From contig CAJTWU010000018.1 of assembly GCA_910579975.1 (NCBI GenBank), forward strand, positions 1 through 34,512: 34,512 nt of DNA, read 5' to 3'. Position numbers and translations under genes: made by a program. The stretch comes from an uncultured Vampirovibrio sp. (GTDB lineage Bacteria; Cyanobacteriota; Vampirovibrionia; Gastranaerophilales; Gastranaerophilaceae). Positions 1-6,879 of this stretch are shown here, in pieces; within the stretch, counting starts at the first letter, position 1, and each line of letters opens with the position of its first letter. The notes beneath the pieces are model-generated. The model ran no database searches and was not told where the DNA came from. It saw only the letters and a list, made by a program, of their open reading frames with translations.

Positions 1-606
1 GCCTAATTGAAAGAAAAATATATCACGCCCTATCATATTTGGTTTTGCTGCACCATTTACATCAATAATCACTTTCGCAGCTTCTTCTTGTAAACTTACA
101 CCTTCACGGTTTGCCTCTGCTTGAGATATTCTTTTATTTTCACCATGAGTTGAATCCCAGATATAAATAAAGTATGCAACACCACCGGTAGCTTTAAATC
201 CAGCGTATAAATCAGTATCAAATCTTCCCATCGGGAAGATTTCATTATTAATACCCTTTAAAGGTAAATCAGTAGAATAAAAGTTTGTAATTGAACCCGA
301 ATAATCTGTAAGTTCCAAATATTCACCTATATTTCCCATAAATTTTAGAGCATTATTTTTATTAAAATTTGTTAATTCCCTGGACAACTCTTTCCAAGCT
401 CTTGTATCATATAATTCTGTTACATCTTCTGCAGCCATCATAGAACGCATTGCAGTTTCAAAATTCGATACAGCCACCGAAAGTTTTGCAGCTTGCGTTT
501 TTTTCTGATTTTCTGAAACAAGTAATGGCATAGTTAATGATGCAACTACACCAATTAATGCTAATGATATCAAAACCTCAGCAATAGTAAATCCTAATTT
601 TTTCAT
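1..606 (-). CDS. Prepilin-like protein with N-terminal methylation/cleavage motif (3' end outside window)
   Basis: The frame opens with ATG at 606 and stays open for 202 codons to the window edge, so the C-terminus is missing. It starts MKKLGFTIAEVLISLALIGV: a short basic leader, Gly before the cleavage point, Phe at +1, Glu at +5, then one hydrophobic helix. This is the type IV prepilin/pseudopilin signature, cut and N-methylated by a prepilin peptidase. Near the end of the visible part a D-V-N-G-x-x-x-P-N motif recalls the calcium-binding loop of major pseudopilins. It lies just downstream of a second prepilin gene with the same motif, separated by a terminator. The protein is probably a subunit of a type IV pilus or type II secretion-like fibre at the inner membrane. 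No assembly ATPase or secretin gene is visible, so the machine is unknown. Confidence 0.85.
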   Translation of the reverse strand, partial: MKKLGFTIAEVLISLALIGVVASLTMPLLVSENQKKTQAAKLSVAVSNFETAMRSMMAAEDVTELYDTRAWKELSRELTNFNKNNALKFMGNIGEYLELTDYSGSITNFYSTDLPLKGINNEIFPMGRFDTDLYAGFKATGGVAYFIYIWDSTHGENKRISQAEANREGVSLQEEAAKVIIDVNGAAKPNMIGRDIFFFQLG

Positions 607-661
607 TCTATAAAGCCTCACATAAAATTTATAAACCAATTGTAACATATTTCAGGCAATA

Positions 662-689
662 AAAAAAGACCGAGCTATCGGTCTTTTTT
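662..689 (-). terminator. Rho-independent terminator of the second prepilin gene
   Basis: A 12-bp perfect stem (core GACCGA/TCGGTC flanked by A and T runs) with a GCTA loop lies between the stop at 710 and the next minus-strand start at 606. The flanking A and T runs let it work in either direction. Confidence 0.85.
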
Positions 690-709
690 ATTATATTAAA
701 CTAAAAGAA

Positions 710-1396
710 TTAGTTGCTTTCAAATGCCCATCTTGCAGCAGCACTGTTAGGAACAGCAAATCCGCCTCTAAGTCTAACTGCAAATTGGTCTTTGATAACC
801 CTGTTTGTAGAGTTACAAACAGCTTGCAATTGTTCCGGAGTAGAAGTTGATGCTGCAGTTGCATCTGTATCAGTACCTGTTGTAATATGCATACAGTTTG
901 ATACTACGTTAGGACCTTTAATACCATTTGTATCAAAGATAGCTCTAATACCGTGAGGTAAACCATCCGGTTCAAGTGTGTTAGCACCAGCAACATTAGA
1001 CATAGCTTGTGCTGGATTGAACATCAAAGCAGTACCGTCACGGAAGAACATAGTATAGTTAGCTGCATCAGCTTGACCATTTTTTCTCAATCTGTTCATA
1101 CCTGATTTCTGCATATCAGCTTGTGTTCTATTAACCAACAACGCATATAGAGAAGGATTTGTAAGAAGTTCTCCACTAGTTGTATTGCTTGATGTTAATG
1201 AAGCGTAATCAATACCATCAATAGCTTGGCTCAACTGTGCTGCTTCAGTTAATGTATTAATACCTTTCTTCAAAGCTGTTTTAGCTTGTTGTTCTTGCGT
1301 GTTAGTCATCAATGCCGGTAAAGTCATGGTTGCGATAACACCAATAATTGTTAAAGTAATCAAAACTTCCGCAAGAGTGAAACCATTCTTCTTCAT
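710..1396 (-). CDS. Prepilin-like protein, type IV pilin/pseudopilin family
   Basis: The 228-residue protein starts MKKNGFTLAEVLITLTIIGV, a class III signal with the prepilin peptidase site after Gly5, Phe at +1 and Glu at +5, followed by a single transmembrane helix. The rest is a soluble, Ala/Thr/Asn-rich head. A D-T-N-G-x-x-G-P-N motif in the last third matches the D-V-N-G-x-x-x-P-N motif of the neighbouring prepilin and recalls the calcium loop of GspG-type pseudopilins. The start has a good ribosome-binding site (AAAGGA, 6 bases before ATG) and a near-consensus promoter at 1453-1481; a terminator follows at 662-689, so it is probably transcribed alone. It is likely an extracellular fibre subunit. 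Whether it is a major or minor subunit cannot be told. Confidence 0.85.
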   Translation of the reverse strand: MKKNGFTLAEVLITLTIIGVIATMTLPALMTNTQEQQAKTALKKGINTLTEAAQLSQAIDGIDYASLTSSNTTSGELLTNPSLYALLVNRTQADMQKSGMNRLRKNGQADAANYTMFFRDGTALMFNPAQAMSNVAGANTLEPDGLPHGIRAIFDTNGIKGPNVVSNCMHITTGTDTDATAASTSTPEQLQAVCNSTNRVIKDQFAVRLRGGFAVPNSAAARWAFESN

Positions 1397-1452
1397 TGTT
1401 ATTCCTTTCTCTTCTTATATTTTTATCTTAAGTGAATACTTCTTATATGTTC

Positions 1453-1481
1453 ATTCTATCAAAATTGCGTGAATGTGTCAA
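1453..1481 (-). promoter_or_regulatory. Near-consensus sigma-70 promoter for the prepilin gene
   Basis: On the minus strand TTGACA (1481-1476) is followed after exactly 17 bases by TAGAAT (1458-1453), with a TG one base before the -10 box. The predicted 5' leader is about 50 bases. The -35 box lies inside the arm of a large palindrome (1476-1524). Confidence 0.8.
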
Positions 1482-1524
1482 TTGTTTTTCTTAAATTTTT
1501 AAAAAATTTAAGCCACAATTGACA
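1476..1524. repeat. 49-bp nested palindrome between an unknown gene and the prepilin promoter
   Basis: Outer arms of 10 bases (TGTCAATTGT at 1476-1485, ACAATTGACA at 1515-1524) enclose inner arms of 11 bases (1490-1500 and 1502-1512) that are pure A/T apart from the ends. The outer left arm contains the prepilin -35 box. It may act as a weak AT-rich terminator for the gene ending at 1531, as an operator, or both. Confidence 0.6.
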
Positions 1525-1530
1525 AGTTAA

Positions 1531-1980
1531 TTATGCAAGAGCTTCAAAGTTCTTGCCACGTTTATTCACCAAAGATATAGATGCTTGAGAGTTTAAAAAG
1601 TTTAAAGCACCCATAAAAGAAGTTCTGCCGCCAAACTCAATACGAGCCTCGGACATAGTTTCTTCAACAACCTTTTCTGATGTTGTTCTATTGTGATAGT
1701 TTATTTGTGATTTTATTTCCTCCACTCTTCTTTTTGAAAATCCCACCTCTGCCTGTTCTTCAGGCTGAGCCGGCACAGGTTCTATTGAAAACGGATTTTT
1801 ATTAGATACAAAAGTATCTCTTGCCAAATCCATAATATCGTTTTTTACAGCACTTGTATAAGTATCTTGAGTCTCTTTAGCTATTGAGTCTGCACGCTCT
1901 CTTGCACGCTTGAAAATCATCTCTTTCAATGCGTCTGCTTCTTGCCGGTTTACTATTGACTCAAATTTATAACTGTTCAT
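1531..1980 (-). CDS. Conserved-looking protein of unknown function
   Basis: The 149-residue protein is not recognised. It has no signal peptide or membrane segment. The first 60 residues are charged and probably helical (many Lys, Arg, Glu and Ala). A Pro/Gln-rich linker follows around residues 64-76, then another charged helical stretch. The tail is less charged, with a G-G-R-T-S-F-M-G-A-L-N-F-L run. A clear ribosome-binding site (AGAGGA, 6 bases before ATG) supports the start at 1980. It is transcribed towards the prepilin gene but separated from it by a palindrome and a strong promoter, so co-function is not implied. Confidence 0.7.
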   Translation of the reverse strand: MNSYKFESIVNRQEADALKEMIFKRARERADSIAKETQDTYTSAVKNDIMDLARDTFVSNKNPFSIEPVPAQPEEQAEVGFSKRRVEEIKSQINYHNRTTSEKVVEETMSEARIEFGGRTSFMGALNFLNSQASISLVNKRGKNFEALA

Positions 1981-2204
1981 AGCTCGTCCTCTTAATTATA
2001 TAAAACCATAATTATTAAGAAAATTGACGTTCTTATATATAAACAGTATATAATCGTTACATAAGTTAATATTTCGTCATATTATTTGTGTTTTCAGAAA
2101 ATTTAGTGTATAATAAAATTGCTATTTATATTTCGGCTAGTGTAAAATCTTAACAGGAAGGATTCAAAAACCGACCTGTTTTCTTTTGCCCCAGCACATA
2201 CCAA

Positions 2205-2777
2205 TTACAAGTTAGAAGAGCACAGGTAATTGAGGACTGCATTTAATGCTTTTGAGCGGTGAGAAATTTTGTTCTTCTCTTCATCAGATAGTTCCGCAAT
2301 AGTTTTATCAGAACCCTTTAACAAAAATATCGGGTCATAACCAAAACCATGGCTTCCACGTTGTTCGGTTATAATTGAACCTTCACAAATTCCAGTATAA
2401 GTAAATGCAATTTCCCCATCAGGATTTAAAAGTGTCATGGCACATGCAAAATGAGCCGTTCTATCTTCTACACCTTCTAACTCTTCCAACACCCGTTCAA
2501 TTCGTTTCTGAGGGGTTTCTGCATACCTTGCAGAATAAATCCCGGGTTTACCATCTAATGCATTAATACATAAACCGGAGTCATCAGCTAATGCCCAGTT
2601 TTTTGTAATTGCCCATGCAGCATGAGCCTTTATATATGAATTTTCCTCAAATGTCGTACCATCCTCTATCGGGTCAAACCCGTCGGGAGGAAGAATGAAC
2701 TCTATTCCATATCCATTTGCTATTGAATTAATCTCTTTTACTTTATGCTCATTCGATGAGGCTAGAACAATCTTCAT
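2205..2777 (-). CDS. rdgB: XTP/dITP diphosphatase (RdgB/HAM1 family)
   Basis: The 190-residue protein hydrolyses non-canonical purine nucleoside triphosphates (XTP, dITP, ITP) to the monophosphate and pyrophosphate, keeping them out of DNA and RNA. Family motifs are in place: S-S-N-E-x-K near residues 7-12, the metal-binding A-D-D-S-G-L at 64-69, P-G-I-Y-S-A-R-Y-A at 78-86 and S-H-R near residue 172. Length matches the family. It is the last gene of a run hpf - glycosyltransferase - rdgB, with only 8 bases between the glycosyltransferase stop and this start. It is cytoplasmic. Confidence 0.95.
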   Translation of the reverse strand: MKIVLASSNEHKVKEINSIANGYGIEFILPPDGFDPIEDGTTFEENSYIKAHAAWAITKNWALADDSGLCINALDGKPGIYSARYAETPQKRIERVLEELEGVEDRTAHFACAMTLLNPDGEIAFTYTGICEGSIITEQRGSHGFGYDPIFLLKGSDKTIAELSDEEKNKISHRSKALNAVLNYLCSSNL

Positions 2778-2785
2778 TTTATAAC

Positions 2786-3565
2786 CTAATAATATTTTAA
2801 TTCTTTATCTAAATCCAGCTTTTTACCTTCTCTATTAAACAATTTTATACCAATCCCCATTTTAGCAAGTCTATATTCCAAACTAACTCTCAAAACTTCC
2901 AAGCCATACTTGCATGAACGCATAAAATTAATAGAAGAAGCTTCTTTAAAATACTTGGTAGGACACGAAATCTCACCAATTTTGTAACCATTATAAAACA
3001 GCAGCGCAAGCATTTGATTGTCAAAAATAAAATCATCACTGCAATCTTCTAACGGTAAATGTTCTAAAACCCGTTTTGTAAAACCTCTGAAACCTGTATG
3101 ATATTCAGATAGTTTTTGCCCGATAACAAAATTTTGGAACTCGGTCAAAAATCTGTTAGAAATAAATTTATAAAACGGCATGCCGCCTTTCAATGCGGAG
3201 TTTCCCAACATTCTTGAAGCAATAACAGCATCATATTCATCAAAAGCCATCATTGAAGCAATTGCAGGAATAAGTTTCGGTGTATATTGATAATCAGGAT
3301 GAAGCATAATAACAATATCTGCATTGGCTTTGAGCGCGGCCCTATAGCATGATTTTTGATTACCGCCGTAACCTAAGTTTTTTTCGTGCACAATTGTAGT
3401 AATATTAAGCTGTTTGGATATCTCTTTTGTCTTATCAGAAGAGAAATCGTCGACAAGAATAATCTCGTCGACGAAATTTTGATAAATCTCATTATAAGTT
3501 TTTTCTAAAGTCTTTTCTGCATTATAAGCAGGCATTATAACTACAACTTTTTTGTTGTTAATCAT
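2786..3565 (-). CDS. Glycosyltransferase family 2 (polyprenyl-phosphate sugar transferase type)
   Basis: The 259-residue protein opens with V-V-V-I-M-P-A-Y-N-A-E, the nucleotide-sugar-binding strand of GT-A glycosyltransferases. It then has V-D-D-F-S-S-D at 38-44 and a metal-site H-P-D-Y-Q-Y around 89-94. The sequence G-F-R-G-F-T near residue 160 and the absence of a large membrane domain resemble dolichyl/undecaprenyl-phosphate mannosyl- or glucosyltransferases (DPM1-like). It probably loads a sugar onto a lipid carrier at the inner face of the cytoplasmic membrane; the exact sugar is unknown. It starts 8 bases after the hpf stop, so the two are probably cotranscribed. Confidence 0.85.
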   Translation of the reverse strand: MINNKKVVVIMPAYNAEKTLEKTYNEIYQNFVDEIILVDDFSSDKTKEISKQLNITTIVHEKNLGYGGNQKSCYRAALKANADIVIMLHPDYQYTPKLIPAIASMMAFDEYDAVIASRMLGNSALKGGMPFYKFISNRFLTEFQNFVIGQKLSEYHTGFRGFTKRVLEHLPLEDCSDDFIFDNQMLALLFYNGYKIGEISCPTKYFKEASSINFMRSCKYGLEVLRVSLEYRLAKMGIGIKLFNREGKKLDLDKELKYY

Positions 3566-3573
3566 GCCTCTGA

Positions 3574-3927
3574 TTATGCCTCAACTTCTTCTTCTTTTTC
3601 TTCTGCGTTACGGATAGTAGCCTTGTCAGAAGACAAAGATTTGTCTTTAAATTTTTTAACCTGTCTGTCAAGTTTATCAGCTAATAAATCAATGCTTTCA
3701 TACATTGACTCTGCGGATTCTTCACAACGAACAACACCGGTATTCATTTTGCAAGAAACTTCTGCAACATGTTTTCCTGTTGCTGCGGGGTTTTTGATTA
3801 CTGATAAAACTACATCTATTGCTGTAATTTGATCATAGTGGTTTACTACTTTACCCAATTTTTCTTTTACATAGGCTTTAATAGCGTCAGTAATCTCAAT
3901 GTTTCTACCATTTACATGTATATGCAT
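3574..3927 (-). CDS. hpf: Ribosome hibernation promoting factor, short form (HPF/RaiA family)
   Basis: The 117-residue protein begins M-H-I-H-V-N-G-R-N-I-E-I-T-D-A-I and covers one S30AE/HPF domain (about residues 1-95), followed by an acidic tail (E-E-K-E-E-E-V-E-A). This fold binds the 30S decoding site and shuts down idle ribosomes. The C-terminal dimerisation domain of long HPF is absent, so it should act like short HPF or RaiA. A strong GGAGG sits 6 bases before the ATG, and a promoter is recognisable at 3955-3983. It heads the unit containing the glycosyltransferase and rdgB. Confidence 0.9.
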   Translation of the reverse strand: MHIHVNGRNIEITDAIKAYVKEKLGKVVNHYDQITAIDVVLSVIKNPAATGKHVAEVSCKMNTGVVRCEESAESMYESIDLLADKLDRQVKKFKDKSLSSDKATIRNAEEKEEEVEA

Positions 3928-3954
3928 TTACACCTCCTAATGTGCTACCTTTTA

Positions 3955-3983
3955 ATTGTACAACATCTTGGAATATTTTTAAA
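3955..3983 (-). promoter_or_regulatory. Predicted promoter of the hpf unit
   Basis: On the minus strand TTTAAA (3983-3978), 17 bases, then TACAAT (3960-3955). The -10 matches five of six consensus bases, the -35 four of six. The leader would be about 20 bases. Confidence 0.55.
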
Positions 3984-3999
3984 CCCTTAAGTTTTTAAT

Positions 4000-4215
4000 C
4001 TACTCCAAAATTTGTGGTAATTCTACATTAGGTGTACCAATTGTTCTAACAAGCTCTAAAACAGCAGCTTTCATTTGACATTTTTGAGCTGTTGCACTGA
4101 AAAAATCACTATAAAAACATCCTACACAGTTGCAACCGCGTTTATAACATTCCAATGCCGTTGGTGTCCATCTTTTAACAGCTATAGCTCTTCCCATATC
4201 ACGACTTTTAAACAC
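4000..4215 (-). CDS. Small Cys-rich protein with CX4CXCX2C motif, unknown function
   Basis: The 71-residue protein starts with GTG, supported by a strong GGAGG 5 bases upstream. Cysteines lie at 23, 28, 30, 33 and 46: C-Y-K-R-G-C-N-C-V-G-C, then K-C-Q-M-K. The segment after it (A-V-L-E-L-V-R-T-I-G-x-P) reads as an amphipathic helix. The spacing suggests a metal or Fe-S site, but I recognise no named family. There is no signal peptide, so it is probably cytoplasmic. The gene has its own promoter (4290-4317), a leader of about 70 bases and a hairpin directly against the ribosome-binding site, so expression may be controlled. Confidence 0.75.
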   Translation of the reverse strand: MFKSRDMGRAIAVKRWTPTALECYKRGCNCVGCFYSDFFSATAQKCQMKAAVLELVRTIGTPNVELPQILE

Positions 4216-4226
4216 TTATTCCTCCA

Positions 4227-4246
4227 AACAACTTAATTCAGTTGTT
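4227..4246 (-). promoter_or_regulatory. Leader hairpin abutting the ribosome-binding site of the Cys-rich protein
   Basis: AACAACT (4227-4233) and AGTTGTT (4240-4246) form a 7-bp perfect stem with a 6-base loop, ending one base before the GGAGG of the gene starting at 4215. It could influence ribosome access. Confidence 0.45.
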
Positions 4247-4289
4247 AAATCTACCCCAAATACCTAACTGATTTCTCAACTATATTTCT

Positions 4290-4317
4290 ATTATATGAGT
4301 TAAGAATGCTTTTACAA
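4290..4317 (-). promoter_or_regulatory. Predicted sigma-70 promoter for the Cys-rich protein gene
   Basis: On the minus strand TTGTAA (4317-4312), 16 bases, then a perfect TATAAT (4295-4290). An inverted repeat TTTACAA/TTGTAAA (4311-4317 and 4332-4338) spans the -35 region. Confidence 0.6.
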
Positions 4318-4337
4318 CCCATCAAATTCAATTGTAA

Positions 4338-4364
4338 AGACTTTTTTACATAATTAAAAAGTCT
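4338..4364 (-). terminator. AT-rich hairpin, possible terminator of the cupin unit
   Basis: AGACTTTTT (4338-4346) and AAAAAGTCT (4356-4364) form a 9-bp stem with a 9-base loop. It lies between the cupin stop at 4510 and the promoter of the next gene. The stem is AT-rich and the following T-run is weak. Confidence 0.4.
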
Positions 4365-4390
4365 GAAATCTATTAGGCTTGGGGCATATC

Positions 4391-4511
4391 ACCCATGCAA
4401 AACACCCATGCTTACATGGTTTGCAAGGTTCATAACCATGCAAACCCATGATTGAAGCATGTTTTCATGTAATTTTATTTAGATTAAGTTTTGTAAAAAA
4501 AGAAGCATGTT
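4391..4511. repeat. CATG-rich cluster of short direct and inverted repeats
   Basis: The 294-base gap between the cupin and the Cys-rich gene holds eight CATG tetramers in about 120 bases (starting at 4394, 4407, 4415, 4437, 4447, 4458, 4466 and 4506). Within it CCATGCAAA occurs twice (near 4393 and 4436), GAAGCATGTT twice (near 4455 and 4502), and CCATG-CTTA-CATGG forms a perfect small hairpin flanked by TGCAAA/TTTGCA. No coding frame explains it. Confidence 0.55.
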
Positions 4512-4815
4512 AAATTTTAATTAATAAGAATTTAGTATCTTTTTTAGCTAAGACTTTGTGTTCGTCTTCTTTTTTGAACATTATCAATTCACCTTTTTTA
4601 AGAGTAAATTTTTCTGCTGCAAAATGGAATTCAGCTTCTCCTTCATAAACAATCGCGCAAGCATCGCAAACAGAAATATGATTGTCAATAATTTCATCTT
4701 TCTTTAATGAAACAACCGCAAGACTTGAATCACCGCGTTCCATAAGGGTTTCCATTTCAAATCCTTCAATTTTCTTTTCTGGTAGTTCTTTCAATTCTAA
4801 AACATTGTAAAACAT
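4510..4815 (-). CDS. Small single-domain cupin protein
   Basis: The protein has 101 residues from the ATG at 4815. That start has an excellent ribosome-binding site (AAAGGAG, 6 bases upstream); a longer reading would run into the upstream gene and has none. The body is a beta-rich conserved barrel: I-D-N-H-I-S-V-C-D-A-C-A-I-V-Y-E-G-E-A-E-F then F-T-L-K-K-G-E-L-I-M-F and E-D-E-H-K-V. This is the cupin_2 pattern, but the usual H-x-H pair of motif 1 is H-I-S-V-C here, with Cys close by, so metal binding may differ. It starts 13 bases after the MlaA-hydrolase stop and is probably cotranscribed. Function is unknown; a small-molecule sensor or enzyme is possible. Confidence 0.8.
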   Translation of the reverse strand: MFYNVLELKELPEKKIEGFEMETLMERGDSSLAVVSLKKDEIIDNHISVCDACAIVYEGEAEFHFAAEKFTLKKGELIMFKKEDEHKVLAKKDTKFLLIKI

Positions 4816-4828
4816 CGATTTCTCCTTT

Positions 4829-6877
4829 CTAATTAAGCACAATATCTTTCTTGAACGCATCCATAAATTCTTTTCGGTAAAGAAAACCTAAATGCGAACC
4901 GTTATTTAAACAAACAACATTGGATGGTGAATATAACTTTATTTGTTCTAATTGTTTTTTATTTACAAAAAAATCATCTAATGAATGATATATTTTATAG
5001 TTTTTGCCTTCTTTCAAATACCCGGCAATAGCATAAAGGCTAGCATCATATCTGATATCTTCAAGTGTACCGCCGGAGTCTGCAAGAAGATATTTCTCAG
5101 CATAATCTCTGTAACTTAAATTATTAATTGAATTATAGACCTCGCATTTTTGTGTTTTACAAGCACCTTCAATTGTAAAAATCAAATCAGAAAGCTTTTG
5201 TCTCAAAAGAAAACTTGTAATTAATTTGCCTTCTTCTTCAGTGAAAGGAAGCTCTTTGAAATTAAAATCCGGTTCGCTTTTCTGCTTGAACATTTGCAAA
5301 ATTTTTGCTGCAGTTGTAGCTGTTTTATGCTTAACTTCAGGAGAACTTTTATCAAATTCTTCACTATTTTTATCCACTTGAGTCATAGCATAAACCAGTT
5401 CAATCGGAGGTGAAATCGCGATAAACTTTGAAATTCCAAGTGTATTGTTCTTACTTTCTTTTTCGCCAATAAACAAAGTTGCCATAGCGCCAAAGGAAGT
5501 TCCTACTAAAACCTTGTCTCTGAATTTGCAATCATGTTCTTTTTCCAATTTCTCAATAATTTTTCGGCTTACAAGCCTTAAATTATCAGCATCAACGGAT
5601 GGAATACCCGGACAATATCCTTTTGGCATGCTTTTAGCAAATTCCCATTGAAAATGGTTGCCCTGAATAATAACCGAATATCCTTCATCATAAAATATTT
5701 TCGCAAACACAACCGAGTGGTGACATGTAATTCCTTCTCCTATAGAAGGATAAAGAATTACAACAGGAGCTGTTTTATCTTTTTGAAGAATATATTTAAA
5801 ATTATAATCATCTCTATCAGGTATAATATTAACAGAATCCGTTTTAATTCTATGAGCAAAACTTCTGTTCCAGATAGAAAGCTCATGCCATATGGATTTA
5901 TTTATATCAGGAACATCAAAAAGTGCTGTACGCATTGAGTCCACTACAGGTGATTGAGCTTTATAATCAGCAAGAACAATATCAGGTTTTAAATCGCATG
6001 CCGCACCTGTTTCAGCTCCCTCTATAAGTTCATCCATGCCGGCTAAAATTGCTTCTTCATCATATATTTGTTTAAGTTGTTCCATTATATTTGGAAGCTC
6101 GTTTTTATCTTGAACATTAGCAATAATTTCTTCTTCAAGAAGTTTTGCATCCGTACTCAATAAGTCTTTTCTATCCAAATCCGAAGTTTTGATATAGTTT
6201 TCCATACCATAAAGTTTTTTGGCTATATCATATGGGTCCGCATAAGCAGACTCAATCATTTTCGCTACAGGCTGCATAAAAGATGTTTTATTCACAAAGA
6301 ACCCGAATTTAACCAGTGAAGTTACCGGAGAAGCAAAATATACTGAAGGGTCAAGTGCAGCCTCAATTAATCTACCAAGCAAAGAGCGAGGAGTACAAGT
6401 ATTCAAAATCGGCATAACAAGGAAAGAGCCTGATTTAACCTTACACTTTGCAAGTGCCTGATCCATATTTTCTGTAGACGGTTTAATTTTAAAAAGCTTT
6501 TCAGCCGGGTCATATAAACCGCATAAACCGATTGTAGTATTAGTGATAAAACGTTTTGTTTCGTCTTTTGCGCCTTTGAAATCCTTTTGCAAAAGACAGC
6601 TTGCAAGACGTTTAGGGTATTCAATGTTCAAATAGGCACTCTGAATTCTATCCATGCCGTATTTTGGGATTAAGGATGACCACAAAATATGTACAGGACG
6701 AGCAACATACTTGTTAAGCTTACTATTCAAATGAAACATTTTTCTGTTGAAGTTTTCATATTTATCTTCTCCAACATACATCTTGCCCAAATCACAATAA
6801 CGGCATTCATCCTGTGCCGCTAACAGCGGATTAAAGCTTAAGCAAATCAACAGAAATAAAGTTATAATTCTTTGCAT
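4829..6877 (-). CDS. MlaA/VacJ domain fused to an alpha/beta hydrolase
   Basis: The 682-residue protein has a signal peptide (about residues 1-21, L-L-A-A cleavage region) without a lipobox, so it is probably not a lipoprotein as classical MlaA is. Residues about 38-235 match MlaA/VacJ: Y-E-N-F-N-R-K-M-F at 40-48, R-P-V near 60, R-F-I-T-N-T-T-I-G-L-C-G-L-Y-D at 109-123. MlaA removes misplaced phospholipids from the outer-membrane outer leaflet. Residues about 365-682 look like an alpha/beta hydrolase with nucleophile elbow G-T-S-F-G (Ser461), acid candidate Asp634/635 and His662 in G-S-H-L-G-F. A charged helical linker joins the two. A lipase or acyl esterase role on the same lipids is inferred. 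The ribosome-binding site lies inside a hairpin (6880-6912). Confidence 0.85.
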   Translation of the reverse strand: MQRIITLFLLICLSFNPLLAAQDECRYCDLGKMYVGEDKYENFNRKMFHLNSKLNKYVARPVHILWSSLIPKYGMDRIQSAYLNIEYPKRLASCLLQKDFKGAKDETKRFITNTTIGLCGLYDPAEKLFKIKPSTENMDQALAKCKVKSGSFLVMPILNTCTPRSLLGRLIEAALDPSVYFASPVTSLVKFGFFVNKTSFMQPVAKMIESAYADPYDIAKKLYGMENYIKTSDLDRKDLLSTDAKLLEEEIIANVQDKNELPNIMEQLKQIYDEEAILAGMDELIEGAETGAACDLKPDIVLADYKAQSPVVDSMRTALFDVPDINKSIWHELSIWNRSFAHRIKTDSVNIIPDRDDYNFKYILQKDKTAPVVILYPSIGEGITCHHSVVFAKIFYDEGYSVIIQGNHFQWEFAKSMPKGYCPGIPSVDADNLRLVSRKIIEKLEKEHDCKFRDKVLVGTSFGAMATLFIGEKESKNNTLGISKFIAISPPIELVYAMTQVDKNSEEFDKSSPEVKHKTATTAAKILQMFKQKSEPDFNFKELPFTEEEGKLITSFLLRQKLSDLIFTIEGACKTQKCEVYNSINNLSYRDYAEKYLLADSGGTLEDIRYDASLYAIAGYLKEGKNYKIYHSLDDFFVNKKQLEQIKLYSPSNVVCLNNGSHLGFLYRKEFMDAFKKDIVLN

Positions 6878-6879
6878 AA

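Noticed and set aside
2152..2180. AACAGG/CCTGTT inverted repeat followed by a T-rich run on the plus strand
   Set aside because: No plus-strand gene precedes it, the stem is only 6 bp with a 17-base loop, and on the minus strand there is no T-run. Not convincing as a terminator or RNA.
4816..4860. Longer start for the cupin gene
   Set aside because: It would overlap the end of the MlaA-hydrolase gene and has no ribosome-binding site, while the ATG at 4815 has an excellent one.
5445..5938. Plus-strand open frames inside the MlaA-hydrolase gene
   Set aside because: They are out-of-frame shadows of a long gene with clear domains on the other strand and have no ribosome-binding site or family features.
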